From positions 1-64,000 of the forward strand of contig CAVAWT010000004.1 of NCBI GenBank assembly GCA_963592435.1: 64,000 bases of DNA. Reading direction: 5' to 3'. Source of the stretch: Phoenicibacter sp963592435 (GTDB lineage: Bacteria > Actinomycetota > Coriobacteriia > Coriobacteriales > Eggerthellaceae). Shown here one piece after another: positions 26,151 to 35,665 of the stretch. The translations under genes were made by a program, and so were the position numbers. Below the pieces are notes generated by a model. It ran no database searches, was not told where the DNA came from, and worked only from the letters and a program-made list of their open reading frames with translations. Each line of letters starts with the position of its first letter. Position 1 is the stretch's first letter.

Positions 26151-27479
26151 GTGAACGAGACAACTTTTTCAAGGGCAACAGGGCTCTATAAAGCAGGTGA
26201 CTACCGTGGAGCCCTGAGGAAATATACTGAGTGTTTAAAAGATGAGACTGCACAATTGAAGCCTGGAGAGTTCGGTGCAGTCTATCATCACATCGGCAAT
26301 TGTCTCATGAAGATGAAAAATCCTGAAGAAGCCATTCGTGCCTACACTCAGGCAGAGGAAGACATGTCTTATGCTGGTGATGCCTCACTGCACCTAAACA
26401 TCGGTAAAGCCTACAACTCTTTAAAAGAATATGACAAGGCGATCGACGAATTTAAGCAGGCGATCGCAACACCTGGCTATACTTCACGCTACAAAGCACT
26501 CATGAGCCTTGGAAACACCCAGATGAAGATGGGAGACACGGCGGAAGCGGGAAGGAATTTCCGTGAGGCGGCGCTAGATCAAAACAATCCAGATCCAGCA
26601 CGTGCTCTTCTTAATTTAGGCGTTTGTTTCATGAGTTTGGGGCGAGCGCAAGACGCGCTTGCATCTTATGAAAGTGCTAAAGATTTTGATATGTCAACAA
26701 ACACAAGAAATCGCCTCATATCGAGCATGGGTCAAGCCTATGCTGCAAACGATGAGCCAGATAAAGCTATCGAGTGTTTCAAAGAAGTGACAAACGATGG
26801 GACCTATCAACTCTCTGATTCTGCTGCAGTTGATTATTCTCGGTGCATTTCTGAGATGAATAAGAAAGCGGCATTGATCGAAGCTGGAGACATGAGTGGT
26901 TTGGACGTCTCCAATGCAGAAGACATTGCTGGCGTTCAAGACCCCTATTATTATGATGACGGCACACAAGCTCTTGACAGAGTTCAGGGCTATGTTGATG
27001 CCTATGAGGGTGATGATGACAAGTTTTTCACTGCAACCGAAGAAGAAATCAAGCAAATTTATAAAGCGCAAGCAAAAAAAGAGCGCAAGCGCAGGGGCTT
27101 TGGCTTAAAGCTTTTCTTGTTCATCATCATAATTGTTGTTTTGTTGCTCGCAGGTGGCGTTGCTGGCTATTTTATGGGTTATGGCTATCCAACTCAAGAA
27201 GCAACAGCGACAGAATTGTTTAAGAACCCATCTAAGGATTCCGCCTCTTTTGCAAGCTCTGTTAGTGAAACGTCGAAGGAGCAGCTGGCAAATTTTGTTG
27301 TTCAAGATTCAGATGTTCAAGTCACTGGTGTTGTTAGGGGGATGAATGAAAGTGAACTCTATGCAACGGCAAAGACGAGCGAAGGCGGAGAAATAAAATA
27401 TCTCTTGACAATGAACAGAGAATTTTTGGGATGGAAAGTTTCAAACGTTGAGCTCTATTTTGCGTCCCAAAATTCTTAA
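26151..27479 (+). CDS. TPR-repeat protein with one C-terminal membrane helix
   Basis: GTG 26151 follows AAGGGAACG. The 442-residue protein has about six TPR units (residues 5-235), e.g. KAGDYRGALRKYTECL and KEYDKAIDEFKQAI. A basic segment and a single helix LFLFIIIIVVLLLAGGVAG (about 318-342) come next, then a roughly 100-residue domain outside the membrane. No enzyme motif is seen. The TPR part should sit in the cytosol and recruit a partner. It is followed 29 bp later by the hydrogenase-like module and may be co-transcribed; a functional link is unproven. Confidence 0.72.
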   Translation: MNETTFSRATGLYKAGDYRGALRKYTECLKDETAQLKPGEFGAVYHHIGNCLMKMKNPEEAIRAYTQAEEDMSYAGDASLHLNIGKAYNSLKEYDKAIDEFKQAIATPGYTSRYKALMSLGNTQMKMGDTAEAGRNFREAALDQNNPDPARALLNLGVCFMSLGRAQDALASYESAKDFDMSTNTRNRLISSMGQAYAANDEPDKAIECFKEVTNDGTYQLSDSAAVDYSRCISEMNKKAALIEAGDMSGLDVSNAEDIAGVQDPYYYDDGTQALDRVQGYVDAYEGDDDKFFTATEEEIKQIYKAQAKKERKRRGFGLKLFLFIIIIVVLLLAGGVAGYFMGYGYPTQEATATELFKNPSKDSASFASSVSETSKEQLANFVVQDSDVQVTGVVRGMNESELYATAKTSEGGEIKYLLTMNREFLGWKVSNVELYFASQNS

Positions 27480-27508
27480 AAGTTAAAATGGCTTAAAGGA
27501 AGACAACT

Positions 27509-28534
27509 TTGCTTTATAAAGTCATTGACAAGCCGGATCTTGAGAAGCTGTTCAACTCATTTGTTGAAACTCAAACTGTTATCGCGCCGATCAAGGTTGG
27601 TCAGAGTTATTCCTTTTCAGAGGTCAGCGAATTTTCTCAAGTTGAGCTCGACTATCCAACAACATTGACTTCGTTAAAGAAGTTTTTTATACCAAAACAC
27701 GAAACGCTCTTTGAATTTGATGAGAAAGGCGAGATTCACGATTGTGAAATCCACCCGAGGCGTCGTGTTTTGTTTGGAGCACATGCGTGTGACATTAATG
27801 CGATAAACAATTTGAACCTCGTTTTTGAGGATCCAGAGTGCCCTGATCCCTATTATAAAAAACGCAAGAGCAAAACGATGATAGTCGGAATTTCTTGTAT
27901 GCCGAGTGAGACTTGTTTTTGCCACAACCTCGGCGTTCAAGAAGCAAAGGGAGGCTATGATCTCTTTTTGCAAGATTTAGGCGACAGATATTTCGTATCG
28001 ATCGGAAGTGTTGAAGGGGCTGATGTTTTGGAGGAGCAATGTTCTCCACGAAACACAACTGATGATGATAGAAAGCTTTTTTTAGAGCGAGCAAGACTTC
28101 GTCAGGAGGGCTTTTCAAAAGAGGTTCCAGAGATTCAAGAAATTCCAATGTTAATGGATGCTTTTCATGGAGATCCGTTCTGGGACGAGATGGGTTCAAA
28201 GTGCCTTTCCTGCACCGCCTGTGCGCAAGTGTGTCCAACATGTTATTGCTTTAACATCGTAGATTCATTCAATGATGATGGGGAAGGTGGGAAGCGCGAG
28301 CGTCTCCCCGACTGCTGCACGAACCCTGAGTTTGCGCAAGTGACTGGAGGCTTTAATTTCAGAGACTCAAATGTTTCAAGGGTTCGTCACAGAATGTATC
28401 ACAAATTAAATGGTTTTTATTCAAAGCATGACCGTCATTTATGCGTCGGGTGTGGCAGATGTGCGCGTGCATGCAAAGCTGGCATTTCTCCAATTCAAGT
28501 GCTTAAGTTTTTTGCAAACAAGGAGTTTGAGTGA
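27509..28534 (+). CDS. Iron-sulfur electron-transfer subunit, sulfhydrogenase beta / AsrA-like
   Basis: The start is TTG 27509 with AAAGGA 8 bases upstream. The 341-residue protein resembles the beta subunit of soluble NAD(P)-linked [NiFe] hydrogenases (HydB) and anaerobic sulfite reductase subunit A. Two C-terminal [4Fe-4S] motifs are clear: CLSCTACAQVCPTCYC (about 230) and CVGCGRCARACKAG (about 315). The N-terminal region has HPRRRVLFGAHACDINAI and a Cys set GISCMPSETCFCHN, also seen in the family. It would pass electrons between the flavin subunit encoded next and the fused small/large-like subunit. Confidence 0.86.
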   Translation: MLYKVIDKPDLEKLFNSFVETQTVIAPIKVGQSYSFSEVSEFSQVELDYPTTLTSLKKFFIPKHETLFEFDEKGEIHDCEIHPRRRVLFGAHACDINAINNLNLVFEDPECPDPYYKKRKSKTMIVGISCMPSETCFCHNLGVQEAKGGYDLFLQDLGDRYFVSIGSVEGADVLEEQCSPRNTTDDDRKLFLERARLRQEGFSKEVPEIQEIPMLMDAFHGDPFWDEMGSKCLSCTACAQVCPTCYCFNIVDSFNDDGEGGKRERLPDCCTNPEFAQVTGGFNFRDSNVSRVRHRMYHKLNGFYSKHDRHLCVGCGRCARACKAGISPIQVLKFFANKEFE

Positions 28535-28538
28535 TCTT

Positions 28539-29414
28539 ATGGCTTTTTCTGAATTTGAAAGCAATTTGGAAGGGCAGGCACTGCTCAAGGCTGACCCCTA
28601 CCGTCCTTGGGAAGCAAGAATAACAAGCATTCAAGCACTGACGGCCACTGAGAAGCTCTATGAGTTCCGTCTGATCGACGAGCGCGTTCGTCAAGCATTC
28701 AGGCACAAGCCAGGGCAATTTGTTATGATTTCCATCTTGGGAGTTGGCGAAGCGCCAATTGCCATCTGCTCAAGCCCTGCTAAAGTTGGTTTTTTTGAGC
28801 TAACTGTCAGGAAGGCAGGAGCTGTCACTTCAAAGCTTGACTCGATGCAATGTGGTGACGTTGTTGGGATCAGAGGTCCCTATGGGCATCCTTTTCCATA
28901 TGAAGAAATGAAGGGAAATGACATTTTGTGCGTGGCAGGAGGAACCGGAATTGCTCCTTTGCGCTCTTTGATTAACAACATCCATGATGAACGCGACCAA
29001 TTTGGCAAGGTTGTCATCATCTATGGCTCAAGAAGTGAAAAAACAATCATGTTTCGTGACCAATTTGAAATGTGGAGGCACAGACGCGATTTCGAACTCT
29101 ATCTCCCATTGTCGCAACCAGATGAGGGTTGGTCAGGAGAAGTAGGCTATGCTGGTGACATGTTCAAGTTTGTTGAAGTGGATCCAAAAAACACTTACGG
29201 CGCGATTTGTGGACCTCCAGTTATGTATGCTAGCGTCATTGAAGAGATGAGAAAAAAGGGAATTGAATATGATCGCATCTACATGAGCTTTGAGCGACAT
29301 ATGAAGTGTGGCATGGGCAAGTGCGGTCATTGTCAGGTGGGTCATCAGTATTGTTGTTTGGATGGTCCAGTCTTTAATTATTGGGATGCACAAAACATGC
29401 AAGGGTCGATTTAG
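28539..29414 (+). CDS. FAD/NAD(P)-binding oxidoreductase subunit with 2Fe-2S cluster, sulfhydrogenase gamma / PyrK-like
   Basis: ATG 28539 is 4 bp after the previous stop (TGA), implying coupling. The 291-residue protein has the FAD site (HKPGQFVMIS), the NAD(P) site VAGGTGIAPLRSLI and CGPPVMY. A C-terminal [2Fe-2S] site reads MKCGMGKCGHCQVGHQYCC. This layout matches the gamma subunit of sulfhydrogenases, AsrB and PyrK. It exchanges electrons between pyridine nucleotide and the iron-sulfur partners. The next gene begins directly after its stop. Confidence 0.9.
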   Translation: MAFSEFESNLEGQALLKADPYRPWEARITSIQALTATEKLYEFRLIDERVRQAFRHKPGQFVMISILGVGEAPIAICSSPAKVGFFELTVRKAGAVTSKLDSMQCGDVVGIRGPYGHPFPYEEMKGNDILCVAGGTGIAPLRSLINNIHDERDQFGKVVIIYGSRSEKTIMFRDQFEMWRHRRDFELYLPLSQPDEGWSGEVGYAGDMFKFVEVDPKNTYGAICGPPVMYASVIEEMRKKGIEYDRIYMSFERHMKCGMGKCGHCQVGHQYCCLDGPVFNYWDAQNMQGSI

Positions 29415-30764
29415 ATGTTGACAAACTTAGAGAACAAACCAACGCTAGCTTTTTTCGAGCTTGACAGTTGCAAGGGATGTGAGATGCAATTGTTCAACGC
29501 CAATATGGCGCTACTGGAAGTTTTTAAGCAGGTAGACGTTGTTTATTGGTCAAGCCTCACGTCATCGGCTGTTCCTGACAAAATCGACATAGCAGTTGTT
29601 GAAGGAGCAATTTCGACCCAAGAACAAAAAGACTTTATTGAGGCTCTAAGAGAGAGTTCAAAGTTTCTGATTGCGCTTGGAGCTTGTGCTTGTGGTTTAA
29701 ACAAAAATGAAGAGGTAAAGCACAAGCCGATTAGCGATTTTGTCAAAGTTGATCACTTCGTTCGTTGTTGTCCTGTGGACACTGAGAAATTCATCGAAGC
29801 TCTCCAGATTGCCATCGGCGGCAGGAACACCTTCACATCAACTGCCACTTTGTGTGGTGAGTGCAAGAGCAACGAAAAAGGCTGCTTTTTCGGAAGAGGA
29901 CAAATGTGCGCTGGACTCATTTCAACTTGTGGATGCGACAGTCTTTGCACAAAGATGAATGTTTGTTGCAGGGGCTGTTCGGGCGTTTCTCCTAACGCTA
30001 ACACAGATTCAGCGAAGCGGATTGCTGAAGAAATGTGTCAGCAGCCTCGTGATTTTGAATCCTTTTTGTCGGTTTGTGACATCGACAGATTTCTGGATAA
30101 AGATTTGTCAAGCCTTGATGGAGAAGATGCAGCTTTTGTTGCCTCTCGTTTCGATGGGCAGAATTCTCAAGAATGCGTTTTGTGTGCTTTGGAAACGACA
30201 GAAAAAGAGAACTCAGTTGAGGTTTCGTCGCTTGATAAAAACTTGAGAGAAATTTTGAGATTGGCAGCGCGAGCCCAAAACCATGTCACTTCTCTCTTTC
30301 TTGATGATTTGTGCAGAATGGACGGGCACACCGGAATCCAAGACCTTTATGAGGAAGACCCAGACTTTGTGGTTTCTGCGTTGAAACTGAGGGGTGCTCT
30401 AACAAACATATTAAGCACAATTGGTGGACGCGCAGTTCATCCAATAACATGCAAAGTTGGCGGTTTTAGTCAAGAAGTTGACGAAGCCACTCTTACGAGC
30501 CTAAAGACTGATCTCGAATCTTCAGAAGGCTTTGCTGTTTCACTCATCGATGTTTTTGCAAAGAAATGGGAACAATCTGTGCAAGGATCTGACAGTTCTG
30601 CTCTGAAAAGAGTGCTCGACGGATGGGATGATTTAAGTGATAAAGCACGATTTGGTGCAGCAAAAGCCTCACTTCGACCTCCAGAGAGTGACGAGCGTAA
30701 GGAATGTATCGCGCGAGCAATTGAGGTCGTTGATGTAATTGAGCGGATCAAAGAGTTGATTTAG
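29415..30764 (+). CDS. Fusion of [NiFe]-hydrogenase small subunit with truncated, degenerate large subunit
   Basis: The 449-residue protein starts at ATG 29415, directly after the gamma-like gene. Residues 1-190 match the group 3 small (delta) subunit: SCKGCEM, GACACGL, RCCPVDT and the Cys-rich end LCGECKSNEKGC to CCRGCSG. Residues about 250-425 match parts of a large (alpha) subunit: LRLAARAQNHVTSLF, LKLRGALTNIL, IGGRAVHPITCKVGG. The first Ni-ligand pair may survive as ECVLC (Cys254, Cys257, without the usual Arg and Gly). The C-terminal DPCxxC pair is absent. It is thus unlikely to hold a normal NiFe site. Operon order beta-gamma-delta-alpha is as in archaeal hydBGDA. Confidence 0.85.
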   Translation: MLTNLENKPTLAFFELDSCKGCEMQLFNANMALLEVFKQVDVVYWSSLTSSAVPDKIDIAVVEGAISTQEQKDFIEALRESSKFLIALGACACGLNKNEEVKHKPISDFVKVDHFVRCCPVDTEKFIEALQIAIGGRNTFTSTATLCGECKSNEKGCFFGRGQMCAGLISTCGCDSLCTKMNVCCRGCSGVSPNANTDSAKRIAEEMCQQPRDFESFLSVCDIDRFLDKDLSSLDGEDAAFVASRFDGQNSQECVLCALETTEKENSVEVSSLDKNLREILRLAARAQNHVTSLFLDDLCRMDGHTGIQDLYEEDPDFVVSALKLRGALTNILSTIGGRAVHPITCKVGGFSQEVDEATLTSLKTDLESSEGFAVSLIDVFAKKWEQSVQGSDSSALKRVLDGWDDLSDKARFGAAKASLRPPESDERKECIARAIEVVDVIERIKELI

Positions 30765-30870
30765 TTTTTTAAGCTTTTTAGTCTGTTGTTGTCAAAGTGA
30801 TAGATGTCCCATAAAAAATCATGGTAGCATTTAAATGTGTTATTAAATTATATTTCTTTAAGGAGCAACT

Positions 30871-31257
30871 ATGAAGTATTGCCAAAAATGTGGCACTGCC
30901 ATCGAAGATGAAACTGAGTTTTGCCAAAAATGTGGCACGCAGGTTGGCGAAAAGAAGCAAGAACCACAGACTCAACAAGTCAATGTTACAATCAACAATC
31001 CTGAAGCAGTGAGAGTCGAATCAAAGGCGGAAACAGACAAAACACTGCGCCTGATAGCATTCATCTTTTGCTGCCTCTCTTTGGCTGGTTTTTGTTGGTT
31101 GTTGATCCCGCTTGCTTGGATGATCCCAATGACTGTCATCGCTTGGGGGATTTATAAAGGAACTCGTCCCAACACCGTTGCGTTTGCAGTCTGCACATTG
31201 ATATTTTGCAACCTTGTTGCTGGGATTTTGTTGCTCTGTTCAACAAAGGATGAATAA
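30871..31257 (+). CDS. Small zinc-ribbon membrane protein
   Basis: AGGAG precedes ATG 30871. The 128-residue protein opens with a zinc ribbon of two knuckles (YCQKCG and FCQKCG), then a polar linker. Two hydrophobic segments (about 55-85 and 100-122) follow. It is likely anchored in the membrane with the ribbon in the cytosol. Proteins of this zinc_ribbon_2 type are common and mostly of unknown role. Its stop codon abuts that of the convergent dgt gene with no gap. Confidence 0.7.
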   Translation: MKYCQKCGTAIEDETEFCQKCGTQVGEKKQEPQTQQVNVTINNPEAVRVESKAETDKTLRLIAFIFCCLSLAGFCWLLIPLAWMIPMTVIAWGIYKGTRPNTVAFAVCTLIFCNLVAGILLLCSTKDE

Positions 31258-32481
31258 TTAATCGAGATAATCCTTCATGTAGACTTTCTTAGTTGATGAT
31301 GGGAATGTGTGCTCGAAGAGGTTAACGAAATAATTGTCTGTCATTGAAGCGATGTAGTCACAGACAATTGCGTTAGGTTCAGTTTTGAGATAGTTTTCTT
31401 TCGTTATGTAGTGTGATTTCTTAATCAATTGTTTAATGTGGTGGCGAAAAATTGGCGTGCTTTCGTCACCTGATTTTAAATCGCACAAAATTTTCTCGTA
31501 GAGATCTTCAAACATCTGTTCAACTTCTGAAAAAGATTTTTCCAAAATTCCTTCTTTTGAATAAATAATTTCATAATTCTGCTTCTTTGCGAGCCTCAAA
31601 TCTTCAAAAATCTCTTTGCTCATTTCAATTTGATTTTTTCCATAGGAGTTGTTAACAATGTCAACTGTCATGTTGTTAATAATTTTTGCGTTGTCTTTGC
31701 CTAAAACTTCTGAGTCAAAGACATCCAGTGAGTCGAAGACATGCATGTCGATGGCGTCGTCTCTGTCTTTTCCTATGTAGGCAATCATGTCGGCGACTCG
31801 AACAACACAGCCTTCAAGCGTGGCAGGGCGGAGAGTTTTTATGATTTTTTCATTGGTGTTGCAAGCCTCAACAAGATCATCGAGCTCGTCAAAAGATTCA
31901 ATTTTTCCTCTGTAGACAATTTGTTGGGCAAATTCGCCGTTGTGTTTCAGAATCCCATCAAGTGTTTGAAGTGAAATGTTTCGAGGATAGAGCTGGTCGA
32001 GAACGCGAACAGAGTGAACGTTGTGATGAAAGAAGCGCCCTGTGTGATCATGATAACATTCAGACAGGAAACGCTCCCCTGCGTGACCAAAAGGAGTGTG
32101 ACCAAGATCATGTCCAAGACTGATTGCATCGATTAAGTCAAGGTTTAAGTTGAGAAGTTTTCCAATGCCACGAGCTACTCTGTTGACGAGTTGAACATGA
32201 AGGCCTCGTCTGCAGATGTCATCGTTTTCCACAAGCGAGAAAACCTGAGTTTTCCCAGCATAGCGATTATATGCTGGGAGGTTGACAATTTTTTCAACGT
32301 CTCGCATGAAAGCAGGACGCGCAAGAGTCGCTTTGTCATTTTTTATGGAGTGTCGTCTGCAAATTTCTTCGTCTTTGAATGCAAATTCATTGACCACGTT
32401 ATTTTTTCTGTCCTCGACAATTTGTTTTTCAATTTTTTCGTCAAGTTTGAGATATCCTATGTCTGAATTTAGCTTAGTCAT
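31258..32481 (-). CDS. dgt: dGTP triphosphohydrolase, HD superfamily
   Basis: The 407-residue protein has the HD metal-site set RGLHVQLVNRVARG, GHDLGHTPFGHAGE and VVRVADMIAYIGKDRDDAI. These match dGTPase-like enzymes, which split dNTPs to the nucleoside and tripolyphosphate and adjust dNTP pools. The start is ATG 32481; the nearest purine-rich site AAGGAG is about 12 bases upstream. It is divergent from dnaG over 66 bp. In many Gram-positives and actinobacteria dgt precedes dnaG on the same strand; here the order is inverted. Confidence 0.9.
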   Translation of the reverse strand: MTKLNSDIGYLKLDEKIEKQIVEDRKNNVVNEFAFKDEEICRRHSIKNDKATLARPAFMRDVEKIVNLPAYNRYAGKTQVFSLVENDDICRRGLHVQLVNRVARGIGKLLNLNLDLIDAISLGHDLGHTPFGHAGERFLSECYHDHTGRFFHHNVHSVRVLDQLYPRNISLQTLDGILKHNGEFAQQIVYRGKIESFDELDDLVEACNTNEKIIKTLRPATLEGCVVRVADMIAYIGKDRDDAIDMHVFDSLDVFDSEVLGKDNAKIINNMTVDIVNNSYGKNQIEMSKEIFEDLRLAKKQNYEIIYSKEGILEKSFSEVEQMFEDLYEKILCDLKSGDESTPIFRHHIKQLIKKSHYITKENYLKTEPNAIVCDYIASMTDNYFVNLFEHTFPSSTKKVYMKDYLD

Positions 32482-32547
32482 AAATTATTTTTGCTCCTTA
32501 TGCTTTAGAATGATTTTACTAGATAAAAAACGCTTTTAAGGTTGATT

Positions 32548-34398
32548 TTGATAAGTGACGACGACATAGCGAAGGTGAGTGCAGCGACAGATTTTGTTGC
32601 GCTTGTGTCCGAAAGCGTTCCAGTTAAAAGAAAGGGCAAAGATTTTTGGTGCTGTTGTCCTTTCCATCATGAAAAAACGCCCTCATGCAAAATTGATGTG
32701 GCTGGGAATTTGTGGCATTGCTTTGGTTGTGGCGAGGGCGGTTCTGTTTTCACATACGTCATGAAGTTACACAATGTCTCTTTTAAAGAAGCTGTTCACA
32801 TGCTCGCCGACCGAGCACACATAGAAATCCATGACACTCTCGAATCTGGAATCACAGCATCAGAGAAAGACAGATTGAAAGAATGTTGTGGAAAGGCAAG
32901 CGATTTTTTTCATGAGCAGCTCTTGAGAGGAAAGTCATCGAGCTGTTCAGCTGCTAGGAAATATGTCTCCTCACGGCATTTCAAGATTGATGTCGCGAGA
33001 AGATGGAAAATTGGTTTTGCTCCAGGTTATGACACTCTTGTTAACCATTTGAGATCTCAAGGTTTTTGTGATGAAGAGATAGTAAAAGCTAATCTCGCTC
33101 GACAAGCAAATGGAACTTTAAAAGACAGATTTTTTAATAGAGTGATGTTTCCGATCTTTGATTTGCGGGGAGATTGTGTTGCTTTTGGTGGAAGAGTGTT
33201 GGGAGATGGAAATCCAAAATACCTAAACACTTCTGAGACGCTAATTTTTCATAAATCTAACATCCTTTTCGGTCTTGACAAAGCGAAAAATGAAATTGTT
33301 ACAAGTGGCTATGCTGTTGTTGTTGAAGGATACACGGATGTCATTGCATGTCATGAGGCGGGGATAAAAAATGTCGTTGCAACACTCGGGACTTCTTTGA
33401 CGATGCAACACATCAAGCTTTTGAGCCGTTATGCTTCAAAAAAAATTGTCTATCTGTTTGATGGTGACGAGGCAGGGCAGAGAGCTGCGGAACGCGCCTT
33501 GCAATTCATCGACTATCAAATGACGCCCGAAGCAGGTCAATCACGCTGTGACTTGCATGCATCAACAATTCCTGACAATTTGGATCCAGCGGAGTTCATT
33601 GAGGCAAAAGGCGGAGATGCTCTAAAAGAAATTTTGGATAATTCATATTCCTTGATCGAGTTTGGAATAAAGAGAAGGATTGCCAGTCACGATTTGTCGA
33701 CGCCAGAAGGAAGAAGTCGAGCACTCGTTGATTCAATTTCGATTCTGGCACCCATCAAAGACTCCATTCTTGCAAAGGATTATGCTTCTTTGATTGCAAG
33801 TATGACTCGAGCGAGTGAGTCAGATGCTCTTGCGAAGCTCGCGTCTTTAAAGTCGCCTAAAAATTATGCACATGAGCAGACAAATGACAAAGACGATTTC
33901 GTGTATGACGAAAATGACGCAAAAACGCATGAAGAAGCGAAAGGTAGCACAACCTTCAGCAGGGATAAGAACAGGATTAACAATGAGCGACAGATTGTTT
34001 CTCTCGCACTTCAGCACCCGAACCTAGCACTTTCAAAGGCAGATGATCTTCTTAACATAAAGTGGCAGGACAGCCTAAATCGTGTTGTCATAGAAAAAGC
34101 ACTAGACATCCTCTCAGAAGATCTGTCGTGTGCTTCGCAAGTTTTGATTAACAAAATTCTAAATGAAAATCCAAAGGCTCAAAGCGTCATAACGTCTGCA
34201 ATGTCGATGGACGAAGAAGAAGCAAGTCAGATTTTCTTGATCGTTTTGAACAATGTCATTTTGGATGACTTGACTTTTGAGCAGGAAGAGCTAAATGTTG
34301 CCTTGTCAAGTGAGTTTGACGAAGATAAAAGAACAAAAATTTTGCAAGACATCGCACGACTTGCGAAGAAAAAGACGTATTTAAGTGGTTTAATGTAA
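32548..34398 (+). CDS. dnaG: DNA primase
   Basis: I place the start at TTG 32548 (MISDDDIAKV) because AAGG (32538-32541) is 6 bases upstream; a TTG at 32542 would be too close. The 616-residue protein has the CHC2 zinc finger CPFHHEKTPSCKI with CFGCGEGG, and then the catalytic core with Toprim motif VVEGYTDVIACHEAGI and LFDGDEAGQRAA. The C-terminal part is a helicase-binding-like region. It makes primers for replication. No rpoD follows, unlike the common dnaG-rpoD order; def comes next, 36 bp downstream. Confidence 0.96.
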   Translation: MISDDDIAKVSAATDFVALVSESVPVKRKGKDFWCCCPFHHEKTPSCKIDVAGNLWHCFGCGEGGSVFTYVMKLHNVSFKEAVHMLADRAHIEIHDTLESGITASEKDRLKECCGKASDFFHEQLLRGKSSSCSAARKYVSSRHFKIDVARRWKIGFAPGYDTLVNHLRSQGFCDEEIVKANLARQANGTLKDRFFNRVMFPIFDLRGDCVAFGGRVLGDGNPKYLNTSETLIFHKSNILFGLDKAKNEIVTSGYAVVVEGYTDVIACHEAGIKNVVATLGTSLTMQHIKLLSRYASKKIVYLFDGDEAGQRAAERALQFIDYQMTPEAGQSRCDLHASTIPDNLDPAEFIEAKGGDALKEILDNSYSLIEFGIKRRIASHDLSTPEGRSRALVDSISILAPIKDSILAKDYASLIASMTRASESDALAKLASLKSPKNYAHEQTNDKDDFVYDENDAKTHEEAKGSTTFSRDKNRINNERQIVSLALQHPNLALSKADDLLNIKWQDSLNRVVIEKALDILSEDLSCASQVLINKILNENPKAQSVITSAMSMDEEEASQIFLIVLNNVILDDLTFEQEELNVALSSEFDEDKRTKILQDIARLAKKKTYLSGLM

Positions 34399-34434
34399 GG
34401 ATATGAGTTTTTATAAAAGAAATGAGTTTTAAAA

Positions 34435-34998
34435 ATGGCAGAAATTGTTACATATCCTGATGAGCGACTTCATAAAAAATGCGTTGAGTGCGACGTTAAC
34501 GACAAATCTCTCGTTCGTCTTTCAAAAGAGATGGCAAAAAAGATGTATGACAATAACGGAGTAGGTCTGGCGGCGCCTCAAATTGGCGATGACAGACGCA
34601 TCATTGTTGTCGATTGTGACTATGATGTAGACGACAAGAAAACTCGCGACCCTCTCATTCTTCTTAACCCCGAACTTCTTGATTGTTCTGGAGAGAAAAT
34701 CGAAGAGACTGAAGGTTGCTTGTCTTGTCCAGGCATTTCTGTCCCTGTGACGCGCTTTGAATGTGTCAAAGTGCATTTTTGGGACCTAAAAGGAGATGAG
34801 TGGGAACTTCAAGCGGATGGTCTTTTGGCTCGATGCTTGCAACATGAAGTCGATCATCTGAATGGAAGAACGCTCTTTGAGGCATGCGACCCTCAGATTC
34901 GTTTGCAAGTTTTGAAGATGTATGAACAAGCAAAACAGGCTGGAGCAAAACCAGGTGAGACTTCATATGTGTTCGAGCCTAACTCAAATAACCAATAA
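34435..34998 (+). CDS. def: Peptide deformylase
   Basis: The 187-residue enzyme has all three motifs: GVGLAAPQIG, EGCLSCPG and the metal helix QHEVDHLNG. It removes the formyl group from nascent proteins using a metal bound by Cys and two His. No good binding site precedes ATG 34435. It probably shares the dnaG transcript. The next 194 bp hold no gene, only a likely -10 TATTAT at 35135-35140 for the following gene. Confidence 0.96.
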   Translation: MAEIVTYPDERLHKKCVECDVNDKSLVRLSKEMAKKMYDNNGVGLAAPQIGDDRRIIVVDCDYDVDDKKTRDPLILLNPELLDCSGEKIEETEGCLSCPGISVPVTRFECVKVHFWDLKGDEWELQADGLLARCLQHEVDHLNGRTLFEACDPQIRLQVLKMYEQAKQAGAKPGETSYVFEPNSNNQ

Positions 34999-35192
34999 TG
35001 AATTTGGCAATCATTTTGTTACTCTTTCGAGCATTTTTTTAACACATGGTGTGCTTTATTGTTTAAAGTTTCTTCGTTTTGATAATGCTATTTTGTTATA
35101 AACGTGTTTAATTTTAAAAGTTTTCAAAATGTGGTATTATTAAAAACATATGTGATACGAGAAAACTAGAAGAACTTATAAAAGGAGTAAAA

Positions 35193-35663
35193 ATGGACGA
35201 ATCAGGAGTTCTTGGAAGTCTCGAAGACTTAAGCATTCTTTTGGAGGATGCAAAGCCAGTTTTTGGTAAAAATAATATGCGTCAAGTTGACGTTAATGTT
35301 GCTTTTGAAATTCTAGATGAAATTCGCGACACTTTCCCATCAGAATTTGCCACAGCTCGCCAGATTGTCCGTGAGCGTACTGCGTTGATTGACGACGCAG
35401 AAGCTGAGGCAGCAAGGATCATAGAAGACGCTAAAAGCCAAGCGATGACGATTGCTTCTGAGCAAGAGATTGTTCGTCTTGCACAAAACGAATCTGAGAG
35501 AATAATGAGTGAGGCTCGCGAGATGGAGCGTGAAACTCGTGCAGGCGCCGAGGATTATGCTGATGAGGTGTTTAGCCATGTTGAGCAAAACCTCGACAAC
35601 GTTCTTTCACAGGTCAGACGCGTTCGCGATCGCCTCAATTCAACTTCGACAGTTCCGAATTAA
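35193..35663 (+). CDS. Coiled-coil protein, Wag31/DivIVA- or ATP synthase b-like
   Basis: AAAGGAG precedes ATG 35193. The 156-residue, highly charged protein is mostly one long coiled coil (about 55-145, with repeats like AEAEAARIIEDAKSQA). Proteins of this shape commonly sit upstream of DUF177 in actinobacteria and are annotated as cell-division initiation (DivIVA-like) proteins. No membrane segment is present. The DUF177 gene begins 2 bp after its stop. I cannot name the partner or role. Confidence 0.6.
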   Translation: MDESGVLGSLEDLSILLEDAKPVFGKNNMRQVDVNVAFEILDEIRDTFPSEFATARQIVRERTALIDDAEAEAARIIEDAKSQAMTIASEQEIVRLAQNESERIMSEAREMERETRAGAEDYADEVFSHVEQNLDNVLSQVRRVRDRLNSTSTVPN

Positions 35664-35665
35664 AA

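Noticed and set aside
29415..30764. Normal active [NiFe] hydrogenase
   Set aside because: The C-terminal DPCxxC motif is missing and the first ligand motif is altered; the large-subunit part is far shorter than usual.
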